DNA of 64,000 nucleotides from Owenweeksia sp965229445 (GTDB lineage: Bacteria; Bacteroidota; Bacteroidia; Flavobacteriales; Schleiferiaceae), in the NCBI GenBank assembly GCA_965229445.1, contig OZ245876.1, positions 558,001 to 622,000 of the forward strand, given 5' to 3'. Positions 1-8,278 of this stretch are shown here, piece by piece. The first letter of the stretch is position 1; each line of letters starts with the position of its first letter. The position numbers and the translations under genes are program-made. Below the pieces are notes generated by a model that saw nothing but the letters and a program-made list of their open reading frames with translations, ran no database searches and had not been told where the DNA came from.

Positions 1-459
1 GAGCTGTTTAAATCGGTGTTGCTGGCTGGGGTAATTGAAGTATTTCCCGTTTTGATCGGAACTTTAAATTCGGAGTTGAGCATTAAAGATAAGATTCGCA
101 CTGTGGTTCATATTTACATAGACCATCTATCTCAAAATCCTGATTTACCGGGATTTGTGCTGGGTGAGCTGCGTAGGAATCCTGATTTCATAAGCGACAA
201 TCTATCAGGTCTGGCTACACGTCCTTCTGAATTTTTCAGGCAGGTTGAAAAGGAGGTGGAAGCGGGTAAGATACCAGACACGGATCCACTCCAGCTACTC
301 ACAAGCTTAATCAGCTTATGTGTATTTCCCTTCATAGGCAAGCCTATGATTCAGTTTGTTTCCGGTGTGAACGACAAGGAATTTAAACAGTTCATCAATG
401 ACAGAAAGGCTCATGTTGAGACGCTTTTAATTAATGGACTGTATGGTAATAGCAATTAA
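1..459 (+). CDS. TetR family transcriptional regulator, C-terminal part (cut by window start)
   Basis: The reading frame is open from the first base (ELFKSVLLAG...), so the gene starts upstream and the N-terminal helix-turn-helix is not visible. The 152 residues present are helical and resemble the ligand-binding C-terminal domain of TetR repressors (IRTVVHIYIDHLSQNPDLPG, then FINDRKAHVETLLINGLYG at the end). It lies 11 bases upstream of a TolC-HlyD-ABC efflux operon on the same strand. TetR proteins in this position usually repress the operon they lead, so it is probably the local repressor; this is inferred from position. The GTG at 16 is internal and unlikely to be the start. Confidence 0.75.
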   Translation, partial: ELFKSVLLAGVIEVFPVLIGTLNSELSIKDKIRTVVHIYIDHLSQNPDLPGFVLGELRRNPDFISDNLSGLATRPSEFFRQVEKEVEAGKIPDTDPLQLLTSLISLCVFPFIGKPMIQFVSGVNDKEFKQFINDRKAHVETLLINGLYGNSN

Positions 460-470
460 GAATTAGTCGT

Positions 471-1742
471 ATGGTTAAAATTATACTTATTGTACTATTG
501 GGCATAACCTCTGGAATAGTACATGGTCAGCACGTGATGGGCCTCGATTCATGCATTAATCAGGCCTATAGAAATTTTGAATTTCAGAAGCAGTTGGAAT
601 TCACGGAGCAGATTACTCAAGCCAACATCAGCGGGGTAAAGAAGAATTATTTACCCACCCTGGATTTGAACGCCATGGCTACATATCAAAATGAACAGAT
701 TTCAATTCCGGTTCAAATACCAGTTCCCGGATTTGAAGCTCCGGAAGCACCCTTGAATATGAACAATGCCTTGCTATCTCTGCGCCAGTGGATTTATGAT
801 GGCAATATGACTCGCAATCAAAAGGCTATTGAGGAGGCTTCAGGTAGTGTGGCCACTCAAGAGATTGCACTGCAGAAGCTCGATCTCAAGAATAGAATAA
901 TGCAGCTCTATTTTTCCGTGCTGCTCCAGCAGAAGCAATTGCTCATCTTACGCGATAAATCCAATACCCTGGCTGAACGCTTGAAGGAAGTTTCTGCAGC
1001 GGTAGAATCCAATATGTTGTTGCAGAGCGATGCCAGTGTTCTGAAAGCGGAAATGCTAAAGTTGGAACAAGGAATCACGCAAATAGAATATGGCATTAAA
1101 TCAAGCATAGATGGTTTGGAGCAGTTAATGGGAGTAGAGCTCCCGGCAGAGCTTGAGCTGATCACACCTGAGGCCACGCTTGTCGCAAAGGTCGATCTGA
1201 ACATGCGTCCGGAGGTGCAACAGCTATCTTCTCAAATAAAGCTTTTAGAAGCTCAAAAAGGCATGGTCAAGTCCGCTTATTTACCCAAAATCGGGGTTTT
1301 TGCTGATGCAGGCCTGGGCTTGCCGGGCTATGACATTTTCAAGGATGAAGTGGCGCCCATGGCCAAAGTTGGCATCAACCTGCAATGGCATATTTTCGAT
1401 TGGAACAAGGGCAGCCTCAAGAAGCAAAGCATCGAATTGTCGCAGAATATGATGCGAATTCAGCAAGACCGCCTGAAACATCAGATTGGTGTAAAAAGTG
1501 CCATGGAGCAAACTAATATTGAAAAGGCCAGGCAACTGATGATTAATGATGAAGAGTTATTAGAGCTATACTCTTCAATATCAAAGGCCTATGCTTCACA
1601 GCTGAATAATGGTACCATTACTTCGTCCGAGTATGTTCAACAACTGAACAAGGAGCAGGAGGCTCGTGCTAATCTGGAATTACACAAGTTGCAGATGCAC
1701 ATAGCTATTGTTAACTATAACACCCTGGTAGAGGGAAGCTAA
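471..1742 (+). CDS. TolC-like outer-membrane efflux protein
   Basis: A 423-residue exported protein with a signal peptide ending near VHGQ (residue 20) and the long, heptad-rich helices of the outer-membrane efflux (OEP/TolC) family. The two halves each carry strand and helix segments; the second half includes YLPKIGVFADAGLGLPGY and a closing coiled coil. TolC-like trimers form the outer-membrane and periplasmic channel of tripartite exporters. It sits between a TetR gene and an HlyD-like adaptor, followed by ABC ATPases and permeases, so it is very probably the exit duct for this ABC pump. Length is typical of Bacteroidota homologues. Confidence 0.85.
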   Translation: MVKIILIVLLGITSGIVHGQHVMGLDSCINQAYRNFEFQKQLEFTEQITQANISGVKKNYLPTLDLNAMATYQNEQISIPVQIPVPGFEAPEAPLNMNNALLSLRQWIYDGNMTRNQKAIEEASGSVATQEIALQKLDLKNRIMQLYFSVLLQQKQLLILRDKSNTLAERLKEVSAAVESNMLLQSDASVLKAEMLKLEQGITQIEYGIKSSIDGLEQLMGVELPAELELITPEATLVAKVDLNMRPEVQQLSSQIKLLEAQKGMVKSAYLPKIGVFADAGLGLPGYDIFKDEVAPMAKVGINLQWHIFDWNKGSLKKQSIELSQNMMRIQQDRLKHQIGVKSAMEQTNIEKARQLMINDEELLELYSSISKAYASQLNNGTITSSEYVQQLNKEQEARANLELHKLQMHIAIVNYNTLVEGS

Positions 1743-1779
1743 GCTTTGAGTGATGCTAGAACTATAAACTGACAGAACA

Positions 1780-2676
1780 ATGAGATTTACAATTGATCGA
1801 ATTTTTTGGGCCTCCATGGGGTTTTTGTTGGTTTCCTGTCAGGGGGAATCAGAAACTACCGATGCTTACGGCAATTTTGAGGTGGATGAAACGAGTATTT
1901 CTGCCAAGGCTCAGGGTGAATTATTGGCTTTTGAGTTGGAAGAAGGTGTTGAGCTGAAAGCCAATCAAATAGTAGGCTACATAGATACTACTCAACTGCA
2001 TTTGCAACGCGCCGAACTAGAAGCCAACCTTAAGTCTGTGGAAGCCCAAAGAGCCAATATTTCAGCTCAGATTCAGGTGGCACGGGATGAAGTGAAGCGC
2101 TTGAAAAATGATCAGGCTAGGATTGAAAAAATGTTTGCGGATAAAGCGGCCACGCAAAAGCAGCTTGATGACATCAATAGTGCCGTACAAATTGCCGGCA
2201 AGCGGCTCACGGTGCTTGAAACGCAGTATCCAGCTATTGCCGCCCAGAAAGAGGCCATCCACGCCAAAGCACAATTACTAGACCAGCACATTCAGGATGC
2301 AGTGATTACCAATCCGGTGAATGGCATAGTATTAAACAAACTAGTACAAGAGCATGAATTAGTAATGCCTGGCAAACCGCTTTATACCATAGCTAATCTG
2401 GAGGTGATGTTTCTCAAAGCTTACATCTCTGCTAATCAGCTAGGGGAAATTGCCCTGGGCGATAAAGTAGAGGTTTTAACGGATGGTGTAGAGGGTAAAA
2501 TGAAGCTGGGGCAGGGCAGGATAAGCTGGATTAGCAGTAAAGCGGAGTTTACTCCTAAAACCATTCAAACCAAGAATGAAAGAGCCAATACTGTGTACGC
2601 TTTCAAAGTAAAGGTGGAGAATGATGGATGGTATAAAATTGGGATGCACGGTGAAATTAAGTTGCTAAAAGAGTGA
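1780..2676 (+). CDS. HlyD/MFP family periplasmic adaptor lipoprotein
   Basis: A 298-residue membrane-fusion (HlyD/EmrA-like) subunit. The N-terminus ends in a lipobox (LLVSC, Cys20), implying acylation and anchoring in the inner membrane. It then shows a biotinyl-lipoyl-like half motif (SAKAQGELLAFELEEGVELK), a long coiled-coil hairpin (about residues 65-165), the returning lipoyl half (VITNPVNGIVLNKLVQEHEL) and a beta-barrel region. Such adaptors link the inner-membrane pump to TolC. Its stop overlaps the GTG start of the next ATPase gene (GTGA, 2673-2676), indicating translational coupling. Confidence 0.85.
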   Translation: MRFTIDRIFWASMGFLLVSCQGESETTDAYGNFEVDETSISAKAQGELLAFELEEGVELKANQIVGYIDTTQLHLQRAELEANLKSVEAQRANISAQIQVARDEVKRLKNDQARIEKMFADKAATQKQLDDINSAVQIAGKRLTVLETQYPAIAAQKEAIHAKAQLLDQHIQDAVITNPVNGIVLNKLVQEHELVMPGKPLYTIANLEVMFLKAYISANQLGEIALGDKVEVLTDGVEGKMKLGQGRISWISSKAEFTPKTIQTKNERANTVYAFKVKVENDGWYKIGMHGEIKLLKE

Positions 2677-3578
2677 TTGACGTAAGTCTTCAAAATATCA
2701 GAAAAACCTACAATCGGGGCGAAACTCTTGCCGTGGCAGATTGTACTTTTTCGGTTGAGAAGGGTGAGATTTTTGGTTTGATCGGTCCGGATGGGGCAGG
2801 AAAGTCCAGCATTTTTAGAATTCTCACCACCTTATTGCTGGCCGATGCTGGTGAGGCCAGGGTTCATGGCTATGATGTTGTGAAAGACTACAAGGAAGTT
2901 AGAAAGCTTGTGGGCTACATGCCGGGAAAATTTTCGCTTTACCAGGACCTTAGTGTGCAGGAGAATTTGAATTTTTTTGCCACCCTCTTTGATACGAGCA
3001 TTGAGGAAAATTATCACCTCATTCGCGACATATACATTCAGCTGGAACCTTTTAAGAACCGACGCGCCGGAAAGCTTTCCGGAGGCATGAAACAAAAACT
3101 GGCTCTCTGTTGTGCCCTGATCCACAAGCCGGAAGTTTTGTTTCTTGATGAACCCACTACAGGGGTTGATGCCGTATCGCGACGTGAATTCTGGGAGATG
3201 TTGGGGCGCCTGAAAGAACAAGGGATTACCATATTGGTGTCAACACCTTATATGGACGAGGCCACACTTTGTGAGCGGATCGCCTTGATGCAGGAGGGTC
3301 ATATTTTTACCATTGATACTCCTGCCAACATCATTGCCCAATATCCTGATCAGTTATACGCCGTGCGCTCTGATGATATGGGCAGCTTACTCCGTGATCT
3401 GCGTAATAACGCCATGATCGCCAGTGCTCATTCATTTGGTGAATATCATCACATCAGTCTGGTAGAAGGTGTAAAGCCTGAAAAGTGCAAAGTGAGCTTA
3501 CAAGGGCTGCATACCAATCTTGAATTTGCCCCGATTGAACCAGGTATTGAAGACTGCTTCATTAAATATATGAACTAG
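2673..3578 (+). CDS. ABC transporter ATP-binding protein (efflux, ABC-2 type)
   Basis: A 301-residue nucleotide-binding subunit with Walker A GPDGAGKSS, Q-loop region YMPGKFSLYQDL, signature LSGGMKQKL, Walker B VLFLDEPTTGVD and a switch position in which the usual TH is TP (ILVSTPYMDEA). The GTG start at 2673 is chosen because it overlaps the stop of the adaptor gene. Together with the following ATPase and two permeases it probably forms a heteromeric drug or small-molecule exporter, comparable to the YbhF/YbhS/YbhR arrangement, except that YbhF fuses two ATPase domains that here are separate genes. The substrate cannot be read from the sequence. Confidence 0.88.
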   Translation: MIDVSLQNIRKTYNRGETLAVADCTFSVEKGEIFGLIGPDGAGKSSIFRILTTLLLADAGEARVHGYDVVKDYKEVRKLVGYMPGKFSLYQDLSVQENLNFFATLFDTSIEENYHLIRDIYIQLEPFKNRRAGKLSGGMKQKLALCCALIHKPEVLFLDEPTTGVDAVSRREFWEMLGRLKEQGITILVSTPYMDEATLCERIALMQEGHIFTIDTPANIIAQYPDQLYAVRSDDMGSLLRDLRNNAMIASAHSFGEYHHISLVEGVKPEKCKVSLQGLHTNLEFAPIEPGIEDCFIKYMN

Positions 3579-3579
3579 C

Positions 3580-4323
3580 ATGACGGAAGTCGTAATACAT
3601 ACGGAAGGCCTTACAAAAAAATTCGGGGACTTTGTTGCTGCCAGTAATCTAAACATGCAGGTGCATGCTGGTGAGATCTTCGGTTTTCTCGGAGCGAATG
3701 GTGCGGGTAAAACTACTGCCATGAGGATGCTTTGCGGCTTGAGTAAGCCTACTTCGGGCCAGGCGAATATAGCGGGCTTCGATATTTATCGCCAGACCGA
3801 GGATATTAAGAGAAACATCGGCTATATGAGTCAGAAGTTTTCCTTGTATGAAGATCTTACTATCCGCGAGAACATTAGATTCTTTGGAGGTATTTATGGC
3901 CTGAGAAACAAGGAAATTAGGCGGAAGACGGAACTGCTTATCGAGCGTTTAAACCTTGAAGATCAGGCGGATTCTCTGGTGCGATCCTTACCACTGGGAT
4001 GGAAACAAAAGTTGGCTTTTTCAGTAGCCATTGTTCACGATCCCAGAATTGTGTTTCTGGATGAGCCTACCGGCGGTGTTGATCCTGTGACGCGACGACA
4101 GTTTTGGGATTTGATTTACGAAGCGGCAGCGCGCGGCATTACCATTTTTGTGACTACCCATTATATGGACGAAGCGGAATACTGCAACCGGGTATCGATG
4201 ATGGTTGATGGAGTCATTGCTGCCTTGGATTCTCCTTTAAACCTCAAGAATAAATACGCCGCCGCATCCATGGATGAGGTGTTCTATCAGCTGGCGCGAG
4301 GGGCTAAAAGAATGGCAGATTAG
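3580..4323 (+). CDS. ABC transporter ATP-binding protein with degenerate signature motif
   Basis: A 247-residue second ATPase starting one base after the previous stop. Walker A is GANGAGKTT, Walker B is IVFLDEPTGGVDP and the switch histidine is present (FVTTHYMDEAEYC). The ABC signature is unusual: LPLGWKQKL in place of LSGGxxQ. In heterodimeric ABC proteins one composite site is often catalytically weak, and this substitution suggests such an asymmetric pair with the upstream ATPase, whose signature is canonical. It probably energises the two permeases that follow. Confidence 0.88.
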   Translation: MTEVVIHTEGLTKKFGDFVAASNLNMQVHAGEIFGFLGANGAGKTTAMRMLCGLSKPTSGQANIAGFDIYRQTEDIKRNIGYMSQKFSLYEDLTIRENIRFFGGIYGLRNKEIRRKTELLIERLNLEDQADSLVRSLPLGWKQKLAFSVAIVHDPRIVFLDEPTGGVDPVTRRQFWDLIYEAAARGITIFVTTHYMDEAEYCNRVSMMVDGVIAALDSPLNLKNKYAAASMDEVFYQLARGAKRMAD

Positions 4324-4324
4324 A

Positions 4325-5431
4325 ATGAAACAGTTCTTCATTTTTGTTCGTAAGGAGTTTTATCACGTTTTCCGGGATCGGAAGACCTTGCTCATTTTGT
4401 TTGGCTTACCCATCGTTCAGATTCTACTCTTTGGCTTTGCCCTCACCAACGAGATTAAGAATTCCAGAATCGTGATTTGTGATTACTCCAAGGACATCGC
4501 TACCCAAAGAATAACGAATAAGATTACCGCTACAGAAAGTTTTGATATTGACCACATGCTTATGAGCGAGACTCAGATTGAGGAAGCATTTAAGCGTGGT
4601 ACAATAAAAATGGCCATTGTGTTTCCCGCCAATTTTAACCGAGATCTGCAACATCATAATAAGGCTAGCATGCAGATCATTGCCGATGCTTCTGATCCCA
4701 ATACCGCTACTACCATCAGCAATTACATCACCAATATTGTTAGAGATCACCAGCTGGAACAACTAAAGGGACAATCAATTCCCATGCAGATTATTCCAGA
4801 AACCCGCATGATATATAATCCGCAATTAAAGGGTACAACGAACTACGTACCCGGTGTTATGTCGCTGGTATTACTGCTGGTTTGCGTCATGATGACTTCA
4901 GTCTCTATTGTGCGTGAAAAGGAAAATGGCACCATGGAAGTTTTATTGGTTTCACCCTTTAACCCTATGATGGTAATAGCTTCAAAGGCAGTGCCTTATC
5001 TCTTGCTTTCGGTGGTGAATCTAATGATCATCATCACTTTGAGTGTCACGCTTTTAGATATGCCCTTAAACGGTAGTTTGGCGCTGCTTTTTGCGGTCAG
5101 TACTTTGTTCATCCTCACTGCCTTGTCTCTGGGACTGCTCATTAGTAATGTGACCAACTCTCAACAAACAGCCATGCTCATTTCTATGATGGGGATGCTT
5201 CTGCCTACCATGCTTCTTACAGGCTTTATGTTTCCTCTGGAAAACATGCCTTATCCATTACAGCTCATCGCAAATGTCTTACCTTCTAAGTGGTACTACA
5301 TTGTTGTTAAATCGGTAATGATTAAAGGCTTGGGGTTTGGTGCTATTTGGAAGGAGACCTTGATTCTCTTTGGGATGACTTTATTCTTCCTGGCCGTGGC
5401 GCTCAAGAATTTTAAAATTCGACTGGCATGA
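4325..5431 (+). CDS. ABC-2 type permease (drug efflux, first of two)
   Basis: A 368-residue inner-membrane permease of the ABC-2 family (YhhJ/YbhR-like). One N-terminal transmembrane helix (ILFGLPIVQILLFGFALT) is followed by a large periplasmic domain (about residues 45-175) and five C-terminal helices. The conserved EKENGTMEVLLVSPF segment lies before the helical bundle. I chose ATG 4325 over an in-frame ATG at 4274 because 4274 lies well inside the upstream ATPase gene, while 4325 begins with MKQFFIFVRKEFYHVFRD, the usual start of this family. It overlaps the next permease gene by four bases. Confidence 0.87.
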   Translation: MKQFFIFVRKEFYHVFRDRKTLLILFGLPIVQILLFGFALTNEIKNSRIVICDYSKDIATQRITNKITATESFDIDHMLMSETQIEEAFKRGTIKMAIVFPANFNRDLQHHNKASMQIIADASDPNTATTISNYITNIVRDHQLEQLKGQSIPMQIIPETRMIYNPQLKGTTNYVPGVMSLVLLLVCVMMTSVSIVREKENGTMEVLLVSPFNPMMVIASKAVPYLLLSVVNLMIIITLSVTLLDMPLNGSLALLFAVSTLFILTALSLGLLISNVTNSQQTAMLISMMGMLLPTMLLTGFMFPLENMPYPLQLIANVLPSKWYYIVVKSVMIKGLGFGAIWKETLILFGMTLFFLAVALKNFKIRLA

Positions 5432-6546
5432 GAACCCTGAAATTTCTATTGCAAAAAGAGTTTCGGCAAATCTTCAGGGATCCTATGCTGCTGCGGATAA
5501 TTATCGTTTTGCCGATTGTGCAGTTGCTCATCTTTCCCCTGGCAGCTGACTATGAAATCAAGAATATCAACATCGCCATTGTTGATCACGACCGCTCTGT
5601 TTTCTCCAGGGAATTAAGTCATAAAATTATGTCGTCAGGTTATTTCGTTTTAACCGATTACGGCAATTCATTTAAGCAGGGGTTTGAAGGTATTGAAAGT
5701 GGAGTGGCCGATGTTGTATTGGAAATTCCACAGGATTTTGAAAGGAACTTAAAACGAGGAGGCAGTGAGCGATTGTTTCTTGCGCTTAACGCGATCAATG
5801 GTACCAAGGCCAACGTTGGGGGAGTTTATCTGAACCAAATTATTGCCAGTTTCAATCAGGATGTGCGAATTGAAATGCTCGGAGGCCAAAGTCCCGAGTT
5901 TACGCAAATCGAAGTGTCTGCTATAAATTGGTTTAATCCCTTTCTCAATTACCAGTGGTTTATGGTTCCCGGTATCCTGGCCATTTTGGTGACTATGATC
6001 GGATCGTATATCTGTTCTCTAAACATTGTAAAAGAGAAGGAGATAGGCACCATTGAGCAAATTAATGTTACACCCATTAAGAAACACCATTTTATTCTCG
6101 GTAAGCTAATCCCCTTCTGGATCATCGGCATGATTATTTTCACGCTTGGTTTATTTGGAATTGCCAGACTGGTCTACCAGTTGGTACCCCAGGGAAGCAT
6201 CGCGGTGCTCTATGCCTATGTTGCTTTGTTTCTAGTTGCTGTTTTGGGGATAGGTTTATTGATTTCTACCTACAGTCAAACACAGCAGCAAGCCATGTTT
6301 GTCGCCTTTTTTGTAATGATGATTTTTCTGTTGTTAAGTGGACTTTTCACCCCCGTGGAGAGTATGCCCATATGGGCCAGAGGAATTGCCGCTATGAGTC
6401 CGGTAACCTACCTAATGGAGGTTATGAGGATGGTGATTTTGAAGGGAAGTGGCTTCAGGGATTTGCAGATGCATTTTTTAATCACGGCCGGATTTGCGGT
6501 TTTCTTCAATAGCTGGGCCATCCTAAATTATAGAAAAACCAGTTAA
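5428..6546 (+). CDS. ABC-2 type permease (drug efflux, second of two)
   Basis: A 372-residue permease homologous to its upstream neighbour, with an N-terminal helix (LRIIIVLPIVQLLIFPLAAD), an extracytoplasmic domain and a C-terminal bundle containing the family's KEKEIGTIEQINVTPI segment. Its ATG overlaps the upstream TGA (ATGA at 5428-5431), indicating coupled synthesis of the two halves of a heterodimer. It is the last gene of the operon; the next gene is on the opposite strand and ends 49 bases away. Confidence 0.87.
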   Translation: MRTLKFLLQKEFRQIFRDPMLLRIIIVLPIVQLLIFPLAADYEIKNINIAIVDHDRSVFSRELSHKIMSSGYFVLTDYGNSFKQGFEGIESGVADVVLEIPQDFERNLKRGGSERLFLALNAINGTKANVGGVYLNQIIASFNQDVRIEMLGGQSPEFTQIEVSAINWFNPFLNYQWFMVPGILAILVTMIGSYICSLNIVKEKEIGTIEQINVTPIKKHHFILGKLIPFWIIGMIIFTLGLFGIARLVYQLVPQGSIAVLYAYVALFLVAVLGIGLLISTYSQTQQQAMFVAFFVMMIFLLLSGLFTPVESMPIWARGIAAMSPVTYLMEVMRMVILKGSGFRDLQMHFLITAGFAVFFNSWAILNYRKTS

Positions 6547-6595
6547 AGACTTAAGAGGTATCCGTTGCTTTCAGGCCTGGTCTATCTGGTCATTC

Positions 6596-7165
6596 CTATT
6601 TTCTTCTTGCTATTAAGAGGAGTGAATCATCCGTTTCAAACTCAGCGTAGGCTACAAGCAGTAGAATATCAAATAGACCGTTTAGAAGTTTTGATAAACT
6701 CTTTTGATCGTGATACTTTACATACATTCCGTTGAAATACTCGTGGCCAGATCCTTTCCAGAAAGAGTGGCAAATGATTCCATCCGCATTTAATATTTCA
6801 TGCTGTCTGGTAAGAGATGCCTGGAGTTCATCTTTGGTTAGATGATGAAGCACTTTGTTCGAGTAGATCGCATCAAAGAATTGCTGGATGGCAATCGTGG
6901 CAGCGTCAATTTCCAAAAAAATCCCCTGTGGATAGCTTGATTTAAGATGCTCGAGGAAATCAGGTGAATGGTCGGAACCTACTGCCTCGTATACTTCCTG
7001 AAGAAGGACCCAATCTGTACCAGGTCCACTTCCCAGTTCCAATATTTTTGATGACGGAGGAAGGTATTCTCGAAGCCGCTTAATGAGAAGCGCTCCATTA
7101 ACATCAGCCGCCTGAGCGATATAATCGGCTACCACCTTCTTGTCCTTATAATAATCTGTGCTCAT
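6596..7165 (-). CDS. Class I SAM-dependent methyltransferase
   Basis: A 189-residue protein with the Rossmann methyltransferase glycine motif ILELGSGPGTD at about residues 41-51, an acidic residue after strand 2 (AVGSDHSPDFLEHL), and a motif-IV-like strand (FFDAIYSNKVLHHLTKDEL) typical of the Methyltransf_11/25 group. The substrate is unknown. It lies alone between the efflux operon and a VOC-domain gene on the same strand, 25 bases downstream of the latter, so the two may be co-transcribed. Confidence 0.8.
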   Translation of the reverse strand: MSTDYYKDKKVVADYIAQAADVNGALLIKRLREYLPPSSKILELGSGPGTDWVLLQEVYEAVGSDHSPDFLEHLKSSYPQGIFLEIDAATIAIQQFFDAIYSNKVLHHLTKDELQASLTRQHEILNADGIICHSFWKGSGHEYFNGMYVKYHDQKSLSKLLNGLFDILLLVAYAEFETDDSLLLIARRK

Positions 7166-7190
7166 GGTTTCGTTTCTTGCCGTGGTTCAA

Positions 7191-7538
7191 CTAAGCTTCG
7201 GACCAGATTGCCAATTCATTTCCGCTGGGATCTGTGAAATGGAAGCGTTTTCCGCCCGGAAATGCGAAAATATCTTTAGAAATATTTCCACCCGCCTCTT
7301 TGATCTTCTCCATGATTTTTTCCAGCTTGGCGTGATAGAGCACTACCAGCGCACCATGGGTAATGCTCGCATCAGATTTTTCAAACCCACCGTAAAGTCC
7401 ACTATTTGTAAAAGCCGTGTAGGTTGGACCGTAGTCAATGAATTGCCAATCGAAGACCTGAGAATAAAAGCGCTTGATCTCTTCTAAATCTGTGGCTTTA
7501 AATTCTATGTAGTTGATGTGATTGTTTGTTAATTCCAT
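7191..7538 (-). CDS. VOC family (glyoxalase/bleomycin-resistance fold) protein
   Basis: A 115-residue single-domain vicinal-oxygen-chelate protein. It opens with INYIEFKATDLEEIKRFYSQ, the usual first beta-alpha unit with a potential metal ligand, and ends with FHFTDPSGNELAIWSE, the family's characteristic closing segment containing the Glu ligand. Members include glyoxalases, antibiotic-binding proteins and many uncharacterised enzymes; nothing here identifies a substrate. It probably forms a small unit with the methyltransferase gene downstream. Confidence 0.8.
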   Translation of the reverse strand: MELTNNHINYIEFKATDLEEIKRFYSQVFDWQFIDYGPTYTAFTNSGLYGGFEKSDASITHGALVVLYHAKLEKIMEKIKEAGGNISKDIFAFPGGKRFHFTDPSGNELAIWSEA

Positions 7539-7617
7539 AGCTTGATCAAGGTATTGATAATGTTCAAAAGCGTGAATGTTTAAGTCAGGAAGTAGTTAAA
7601 TGATAGTCATAGAGTAG

Positions 7618-7812
7618 CCTGCTTTCGGAAATGAATCCTGGACCAAGAAGAATGACCGGATGAACATCACATACCAGAAGAACCTCGTGAAGCAACTAAT
7701 GGACTTGCTGGGTTCAGGTGTGGTCCCCCAGGAGAAGGGCTTATCCTTATCTGATTTCACCGATTTATCATTTATCATTGAGCCCACCTATGCTGATACG
7801 CCACACGCATAA
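7618..7812 (+). pseudogene. Possible remnant of a small coding sequence
   Basis: On the plus strand the frame read from 7618 to the TAA at 7810-7812 gives 64 residues with normal protein composition (for example KKNDRMNITYQKNLVKQL followed by MDLLGSGVVPQEKGL). A TAG at 7615-7617 closes the frame upstream, although the frame is also open for five codons before it from an ATG at 7600. The only ATG within the open part is 7660, giving 50 residues. I recognise no family. It may be the decayed 3' end of a gene, or a real short protein starting at 7660. Composition is the only evidence. Confidence 0.25.
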
Positions 7813-7880
7813 GTGCTGGCCCCTTGGGGAACGGCCGGATTTTTCTTATCCAAGCCATTTATCATGAATCAATAATCATC
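7797..7880 (+). repeat. Dispersed repeat, copy A
   Basis: Contains GTGCTGGCCCCTTGGGGA at 7813-7830, identical to 8167-8184, followed by a GCCGG block at 7834-7838 and an AT-rich tail with ATCATGAATCAATAATCATC near 7861. The two copies are 354 bases apart in the same orientation. Confidence 0.6.
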
Positions 7881-8144
7881 GTTCATTTTTGTCCGCCTTT
7901 CCCCAATCCTCATTAACCCTGCCTTCAGTGAGACGCCACGCTCAAATGTGCTGACTACACCCAGAAGCTTGTTCCCATTTTTGGCTTTTCCTTTTTTTGT
8001 AGTTCAATCCAGGCTATCTGCTCAATTCTTAAAACCTCTAAAAATTAATACCGGCGAAGTTCTCCTTTCATATCATGGCGCATATTGCCCTGTTCTTCTT
8101 TTAGTCAGGCGATTACCGCCTAGGATATATTATTGGAAGTCAGT

Positions 8145-8245
8145 ACCTTAATACTGGGGACAGCGGGTGCTGGCCCCTTGGGGACGAGCCGGTTATTTCA
8201 TATCTCACCGATTAATCATGTATCAATTATCATTAATCAATAATC
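8145..8245 (+). repeat. Dispersed repeat, copy B
   Basis: Shares the 18-base core (8167-8184), the following GCCGG block and the ATCAATAATCAT tail with copy A. Its upstream arm (CTTAATACTGGGGACAGCGG at about 8149-8168) matches the reverse complement of 21509-21533 closely, linking it to a third copy 13 kb away. Confidence 0.6.
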
Positions 8246-8278
8246 ATCCTTCTTCTCACCCCCTCCTCCCCAACTTTC

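Larger units (their letters stand above)
7539..8278. other. Gene-poor 740-base stretch with degenerate direct repeats
   Basis: No convincing gene. A 63-residue minus-strand frame (7596-7787) and plus-strand frames at 7948-8151 and 8167-8388 have no family features and unusual compositions. The stretch holds two copies of an 18-base direct repeat (7813 and 8167), each followed by an AT-rich tail containing ATCAATAATCAT, a weaker relative near 7929, and a short protein-like frame ending at 7812. It looks like a mix of gene remnant and dispersed repeat. Confidence 0.5.

Noticed and set aside
4274..4324. Longer start for the first ABC-2 permease at 4274
   Set aside because: It would overlap the upstream ATPase gene by 50 bases and add a non-homologous 17-residue N-terminus; ATG 4325 directly follows the upstream stop.
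7596..7787. 63-residue open frame on the minus strand
   Set aside because: Composition is rich in Phe and Ser and it mirrors the more protein-like plus-strand frame ending at 7812, so it is most likely a shadow.
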